A stretch of 39,483 bases of DNA. Origin: an uncultured Ferrovum sp. (GTDB lineage: Bacteria; Pseudomonadota; Gammaproteobacteria; Burkholderiales; Ferrovaceae). The notes beneath the pieces were generated by a model. The model was not told the DNA's origin. It saw only the letters and a program-made list of their open reading frames with translations, and did no database searches. A program made the translations under genes and the position numbers. The stretch lies in assembly GCA_903893215.1 (NCBI GenBank), contig CAITLJ010000029.1, positions 1 to 39,483 of the forward strand. Direction: 5' to 3'. Shown one piece after another: positions 35,957-39,483 of the stretch (the first letter of the stretch is position 1; every line of letters starts with the position of its first letter).

Positions 35957-37316
35957 GTCGGCTTGCAGCATGCGGTAGAAGGACTGCCACACAGAGCCCG
36001 CTCTTACGGAGCGGATCCGCTGCACTGAGCGTGATCTGCGCGCCAAGCCGTTTGGCAATCACTTCGACAATTGCCAGGCCCAGTCCCGCGCCGGGTGCGT
36101 CGCTGCCGGCCATGCGGTAAAACGGCGCAAACACCCGCTGGCGCTCTGTCTCCGGGATGCCGGGGCCATTGTCCTGGATACGCAGAAGTACCCCGTCGGG
36201 ATGATGTTCCGCAGCGAGATCTACCCGTCCTCCCGCGGGGGTATAGCGAATCGCATTGTCGACAAGATTGCGGATCAGCACGAACAGGTCCCGCGCATTG
36301 ACCTCCAGATTGACATCCCATATCGACTCCGCGCCCAGATCGAGTTGCTTCGCTTCCGCCAGAGGTAGCAGGTCCTCCAGGACACGATGGAAGATGTCCT
36401 GCACGGAGACCGGCCCTGATGCAGATTCGGTCGCTGACTGCACATGGGCCAGCGCCAGCATTTGTTCCAGCAATTGGCGACCCCGTGTAATACCCTCGTG
36501 AAGTGCTTTCAACCGCTCCTGAGCAGACGCCGATAATTCCAGATCCGATAGCCGCTCCGCTTGCAGGGACAATGCGGTCAGGGGTGAGCGTAATTCGTGC
36601 GCGGCATCGGCGATGAAGCGCCGCTGCAGTTCCATCGACCGCGCGGTGCGTGTCAGCAGGCGATTGATTGCGGTGACGAAGGGCCTGATTTCAGTGGGCA
36701 AGGCCTGGTCGCCCAGCGGGTGTAACGCTGCCTCATCACGGGTATCGACCTCGTGTGCCAAGGCGGCAATGGGTCGAAACAACTTGCGCACGAGGTCGGC
36801 CACGATCAGCAACAACAGCGGGACCAGAACCAGAAAAGGCATCACGGTGCGCCAGGCGCCATCCTGTGCGATCTCGTTGCGTAGCCCCGCCTCTTGGGCG
36901 ACCGCCAGCCGCTCGCCAGCGGCAGTCGTTTTGACCAGTACCCGGAAGGACTCCCCTTGCACGTCGACGGTCTGTAAGCCCTCTTTCAGGGTGACCGGCA
37001 GGGGTAACACCTGGCCTTCTCCTTCGCCGATCAGCGCGGGATTGGTTTCGCCCAGGCGCTGTACGAATACACGCGACTCATTGTCTGCTGTCTTTCCGTG
37101 GTCTGTTCGCACCGGAACGGGGGCGGTCAGCACCTCACGATCGACCAGACGCGCCACCTGAAGCAATACGTCGTCCTGCAGATCGTGGGCTTCGTCGAGG
37201 GCGGACAGATAAGAAAATACGCCGGCCAACGCGGCCAGGACCAGGATCACGACGGCCAGGGTAAAGGACAGCTTGAACTGGATCGAGGTGTTCAGACGTT
37301 TCTGGAGACCATCCAT
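35949..37316 (-). CDS. Two-component sensor histidine kinase, QseC-like
   Basis: This inner-membrane kinase of 455 residues has two membrane helices (about 14-37 and 157-176) enclosing a periplasmic sensor region of roughly 120 residues. A HAMP-like linker follows, then the phosphoacceptor His240 in FIADAAHELRSPLTAL and an ATPase domain with NLVDNAIRYTP (N box), DNGPGIP (G1) and GAGLGLAIV (G2). The sensor region is not recognisably metal- or ligand-specific and has no cysteine or histidine cluster. It overlaps the regulator gene by 25 bases and the receptor gene by 8, so it is co-translated with both. I infer that it senses a condition related to the ligand of that receptor or of the membrane proteins upstream. 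Confidence 0.93.
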   Translation of the reverse strand: MDGLQKRLNTSIQFKLSFTLAVVILVLAALAGVFSYLSALDEAHDLQDDVLLQVARLVDREVLTAPVPVRTDHGKTADNESRVFVQRLGETNPALIGEGEGQVLPLPVTLKEGLQTVDVQGESFRVLVKTTAAGERLAVAQEAGLRNEIAQDGAWRTVMPFLVLVPLLLLIVADLVRKLFRPIAALAHEVDTRDEAALHPLGDQALPTEIRPFVTAINRLLTRTARSMELQRRFIADAAHELRSPLTALSLQAERLSDLELSASAQERLKALHEGITRGRQLLEQMLALAHVQSATESASGPVSVQDIFHRVLEDLLPLAEAKQLDLGAESIWDVNLEVNARDLFVLIRNLVDNAIRYTPAGGRVDLAAEHHPDGVLLRIQDNGPGIPETERQRVFAPFYRMAGSDAPGAGLGLAIVEVIAKRLGAQITLSAADPLRKSGLCVAVLLPHAASRHA

Positions 37317-37957
37317 CCCATTCCCCGGACATTTTTGATAATCTGACTACCGAATTTGCGCCGTAAACCATGGATCAGGAACTCGACCATATTGCTGTCA
37401 ACTTCGTCCCCCCATCCGTAGATTCGCTCTTCCAGCACCTGCCGCGAAAGGATTGCCCCCGGACGAAGTAACAGGGCGTGCAGCAATGCAAACTCGCGGT
37501 TGGACAGTTGCTGAGGAACCCCGTCGGTAAGGCGCGCCTCTTTCGAGGCGGGGTTGAGTTCGATCACCCCATTGCCCAGCAGCGGCGTCGCATCACCGCT
37601 GCGCCGCCGCAGCACCGCACGCATCCGGGCAAGCAACTCCGGCATCAGGAAGGGCTTCAGCACGTAGTCATCGGCCCCACCGTCCAGGCCGCGCAGCCGA
37701 TCTTCGATGGCGTCGCGCGCGGTGACAATAAGCAACGGCAGCTTGGTGTCGATGGCGCGAATCTGCGTCAGCACGTCCAGACCATCGCGGCCAGGCAAGC
37801 CCAGATCAAGCAGTACCAGGTCATAGTGCGGAAATTCAAGGGCAGCCAGGGCATCTGTTCCATTTTTGACCCAGTCAGCCGCGTGGGCAGCGTCTTTCAG
37901 CGCACCCTGAATGGCAGCGCCGATCATTGGATCATCTTCAACCAGTAATACCCGCAT
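37292..37957 (-). CDS. OmpR-family response regulator
   Basis: The 221-residue protein has a receiver domain with acidic pocket Glu7-Asp8-Asp9, phosphoacceptor Asp51 (LVLLDLGLPG), Thr79 and Lys101 (VLKPF). An OmpR/PhoB winged-helix DNA-binding domain (about 125-221) follows, with LSNREFALLHALLLRPG, VDSNMVEFLIHGLRRKFG and a terminal VRGMGW. The start MRVLLVEDD is the standard family beginning; the longer open frame upstream has no similarity. It is the cognate partner of the kinase that overlaps it. Autoregulation of the whole cassette is likely, but the promoter would lie beyond the right edge of the window. Confidence 0.95.
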   Translation of the reverse strand: MRVLLVEDDPMIGAAIQGALKDAAHAADWVKNGTDALAALEFPHYDLVLLDLGLPGRDGLDVLTQIRAIDTKLPLLIVTARDAIEDRLRGLDGGADDYVLKPFLMPELLARMRAVLRRRSGDATPLLGNGVIELNPASKEARLTDGVPQQLSNREFALLHALLLRPGAILSRQVLEERIYGWGDEVDSNMVEFLIHGLRRKFGSQIIKNVRGMGWMVSRNV

Positions 37958-37982
37958 GTTGGAATGGCGCGTCTTCGTTTGT

Positions 37983-38741
37983 TCAGTGCGCTTTGCTGGA
38001 GGCGCGCTGTGGGAACAGCCAGATACAGGCCAGCATGACCGCCAGCAGGGCCGCAGACGCTGCATAACGGTTCAGTGCCAGACCGCCGGCGGTGACCGGC
38101 TTGTCCAGAAAATCGCCCAATACAGCGCCAAGCGGGCGCGTCAGGATGAAGGCAATCCAGAACAACCACACCCGGGACACCAGGGTGGAAAGATAGGCCG
38201 ACATGGTCACCAGCAACAAACTGCCAAAGACGATCGCTGCACCCATGTAACCGAATCCGGCGCTATCCGATGTCCAGTCTCCCAACGCCGTACCGAGGGT
38301 TTGCGAGAACATGATGGTGATCCAGTAAAACACTTCAGCCTTGCGCGATGTGATCGTGTCCACGGACACCGTACCCAGCGTGCGTTGCCAGGTAAATAGT
38401 GAACCCAGCAGGCACAAGAGCAGCAGGCTGGATCCTCCGGCATAACCGATGCCCAGGGTTCGATCTGCAAAATCGGCCAGCGTGGTTCCCACCATGGTGG
38501 TGGCGATGATCGTCGTCCAGTACAGCACCGGACTGAAGCGGGTTGCCCTGACCTGTGCGAATACCGCTGCCAGGAATATGGCTGCAAAGAAGAATGTGCT
38601 GAACAGATAGCCCAGCCCCATCGACATGGAAACTGCATCACCACCGGTTTCGCCGAGCGTGGTGGCGGAGATCTTGATTAACCAGAAACCGAAGGTAACG
38701 GCCGGGACTTTGATGAGTGTTGGTTTGAGTGTGGTTTTCAT
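37983..38741 (-). CDS. COG4705 membrane protein with four DUF347 repeats
   Basis: The 252-residue polytopic protein is built from four similar repeats, each a helix ending in a small acidic motif: IKISATTLGETGGDAVS, IIATTMVGTTLADFAD, IMFSQTLGTALGDWTSD and ILTRPLGAVLGDFLD. The shared pattern is T or S, two residues, G, then an acidic residue three to five later. No signal peptide, cysteine pair or nucleotide-binding site is present. The family is uncharacterised; fourfold repeats with buried acids suggest a channel or cation carrier, which is inference. It lies between the lipoprotein gene (14 bases upstream) and the response regulator (25 bases downstream). Confidence 0.88.
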   Translation of the reverse strand: MKTTLKPTLIKVPAVTFGFWLIKISATTLGETGGDAVSMSMGLGYLFSTFFFAAIFLAAVFAQVRATRFSPVLYWTTIIATTMVGTTLADFADRTLGIGYAGGSSLLLLCLLGSLFTWQRTLGTVSVDTITSRKAEVFYWITIMFSQTLGTALGDWTSDSAGFGYMGAAIVFGSLLLVTMSAYLSTLVSRVWLFWIAFILTRPLGAVLGDFLDKPVTAGGLALNRYAASAALLAVMLACIWLFPQRASSKAH

Positions 38742-38755
38742 TGGCAGGATCCGCT

Positions 38756-39196
38756 TCAGGATCTGTTATGCAAACTGGCGAAAGTTTGCAGCAGCGTCGC
38801 CACCGCGATCTGGCAGTCTGCCTGCTGCGCAGGTTCGGCACGCAGTGCTGCCAGCGCATGGTCAATGGCCTTGTCAAGCACATGCCAATTGACAGCATCG
38901 CGGGGCTTCAAGCCGGCTTCGGCGCTATCCCATGCCACCTCCAGATCCTTGATGCGTGTCTTTGCAGTGGCCAGATCCCCGCTGTTGACCAATCGGGACA
39001 CGTCATTGGTGATCAAGAGGAATGCGGATAAGTCCCCCAGCCTGATCGCAGCGCCTGTTGTGGCGGTTGCGTTCGCCGACATGTTTGCCGTACCCGCATC
39101 GGCACTGGTCGTTTTGGTGCAGCCAGCGGTGAAGGCGAGCATGACGCTGAGTGCAAGCACGTAGCCTGGCGGCTTGCGCTTTCTGAAAGAATTCAT
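38756..39196 (-). CDS. Small helical lipoprotein, family unknown
   Basis: The 146-residue protein opens with a basic segment (FRKRK), a hydrophobic stretch and a lipobox-like FTAGC (Cys26), so it is probably lipid-anchored. The -3 residue is Thr rather than Leu, slightly off consensus. After a Ser/Thr/Ala linker the mature part is helical, with a notable segment [20 protein letters not shown] followed by [17 protein letters not shown] single further cysteine occurs near the C-terminus. AGGAAG about seven bases upstream supports the start. It sits between two COG4705 genes and may be their periplasmic partner. I do not recognise a characterised family. Confidence 0.8.
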   Translation of the reverse strand: MNSFRKRKPPGYVLALSVMLAFTAGCTKTTSADAGTANMSANATATTGAAIRLGDLSAFLLITNDVSRLVNSGDLATAKTRIKDLEVAWDSAEAGLKPRDAVNWHVLDKAIDHALAALRAEPAQQADCQIAVATLLQTFASLHNRS

Positions 39197-39219
39197 ATCG
39201 CTTCCTGTGGACTGGTCAA

Positions 39220-39483
39220 TCAAAAAGGGCTGCTCAGCGCTGCCGCACTGGACGGGCGCGCCAGATGGCGTTGCTCGATCGCCACCAGACCGACGATCAA
39301 TGCAAGAAACAACAGGCTGGTCATCAAAGCGCCAAGCCCGAAACCACCGTAGGTTTGCGCCTGCGTGAGCAGGTCGCCCAGGGCAGCGCCGAATGGGCGG
39401 GTCAGGATGTAGGCTGACCAGAAACAGAGTACGGGGCTGATGCCAGCTCGCCAAAGTCCGCCACTCAGGACAATCAGTCCCCC
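39220..39483 (-). CDS. COG4705/DUF347 membrane protein, 5' part cut by window edge
   Basis: Reading the minus strand from the edge gives 87 residues and a stop at 39220-39222. The visible part is the last DUF347 repeat and C-terminus: [19 protein letters not shown] followed by a glycine-rich turn, a helix ([18 protein letters not shown]) and a short polar tail. The ILTRP-x-GA-x-LGD-x-L core is almost the same as the fourth repeat of the complete COG4705 protein at 37983-38741, so the cassette holds two paralogues. The gene continues beyond the window. It stops 23 bases before the lipoprotein start, so it is likely the first known member of the same operon. Confidence 0.85.
   Translation of the reverse strand, partial: GGLIVLSGGLWRAGISPVLCFWSAYILTRPFGAALGDLLTQAQTYGGFGLGALMTSLLFLALIVGLVAIEQRHLARPSSAAALSSPF

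Overview
The window is chromosomal DNA from a GC-rich Gram-negative bacterium, almost certainly a betaproteobacterium. The evidence is the gene order leuC-leuD-leuB-asd-usg-fimV-truA-trpF-trpB-trpA-accD-folC-(SPOR)-cvpA-purF-metZ, an entericidin-type lipoprotein between leuC and leuD, a PEP-CTERM protein, and a DUF3391-type HD-GYP protein. The central order matches the Pseudomonas leuD-leuB-asd-usg-fimV-truA-trpF-accD-folC-cvpA-purF-metZ cluster, with trpBA added between trpF and accD. I cannot fix the order or genus from the sequence alone. No rRNA, tRNA, CRISPR array, insertion sequence or phage gene was seen.

Region 1 (about 1-11761, minus strand). Read in transcription order: a fused NADP-malic enzyme (maeB), an HD-GYP protein with a damaged metal site, a degenerate-GGDEF/EAL protein, an S66 LD-carboxypeptidase, a 1412-residue AsmA/DUF748-type envelope protein and, after a 149-base gap, a small PEP-CTERM/FxDxF protein. 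The two cyclic-di-GMP genes overlap by one base (TAATG), and the EAL gene overlaps ldcA. Three stages of envelope and second-messenger biology may therefore share one transcript behind maeB.

Region 2 (11881-33767, plus strand). This is a dense anabolic block read away from maeB: aroC, leuC, an entericidin lipoprotein, leuD, leuB, asd and an active-site-less asd paralogue (usg type). Then, after a 228-base gap, come fimV, truA, trpF, trpB, trpA, accD, folC, a SPOR protein, cvpA, purF and metZ. It ends with a secreted dienelactone-hydrolase-like protein and two small membrane proteins (one DUF1003). Many junctions are ATGA or TTGA overlaps. Exceptions are the hairpin before leuD and a 110-base trpB-trpA gap with two hairpins. 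The products cover the shikimate branch point, leucine, aspartate-family, tryptophan, folate, fatty-acid, purine and methionine synthesis, plus polar and septal envelope functions (FimV, SPOR, CvpA).

Region 3 (33788-39483, minus strand, open at the right edge). This is a tight accessory cassette. Two COG4705/DUF347-repeat membrane proteins (one cut by the window edge) flank a small helical lipoprotein. They are followed by an OmpR-family response regulator, a QseC-like sensor kinase and a TonB-dependent receptor. The genes overlap or are separated by at most 25 bases, so they probably form one self-regulated operon for sensing and moving an unknown ligand across the envelope. This is the least explained part of the window.
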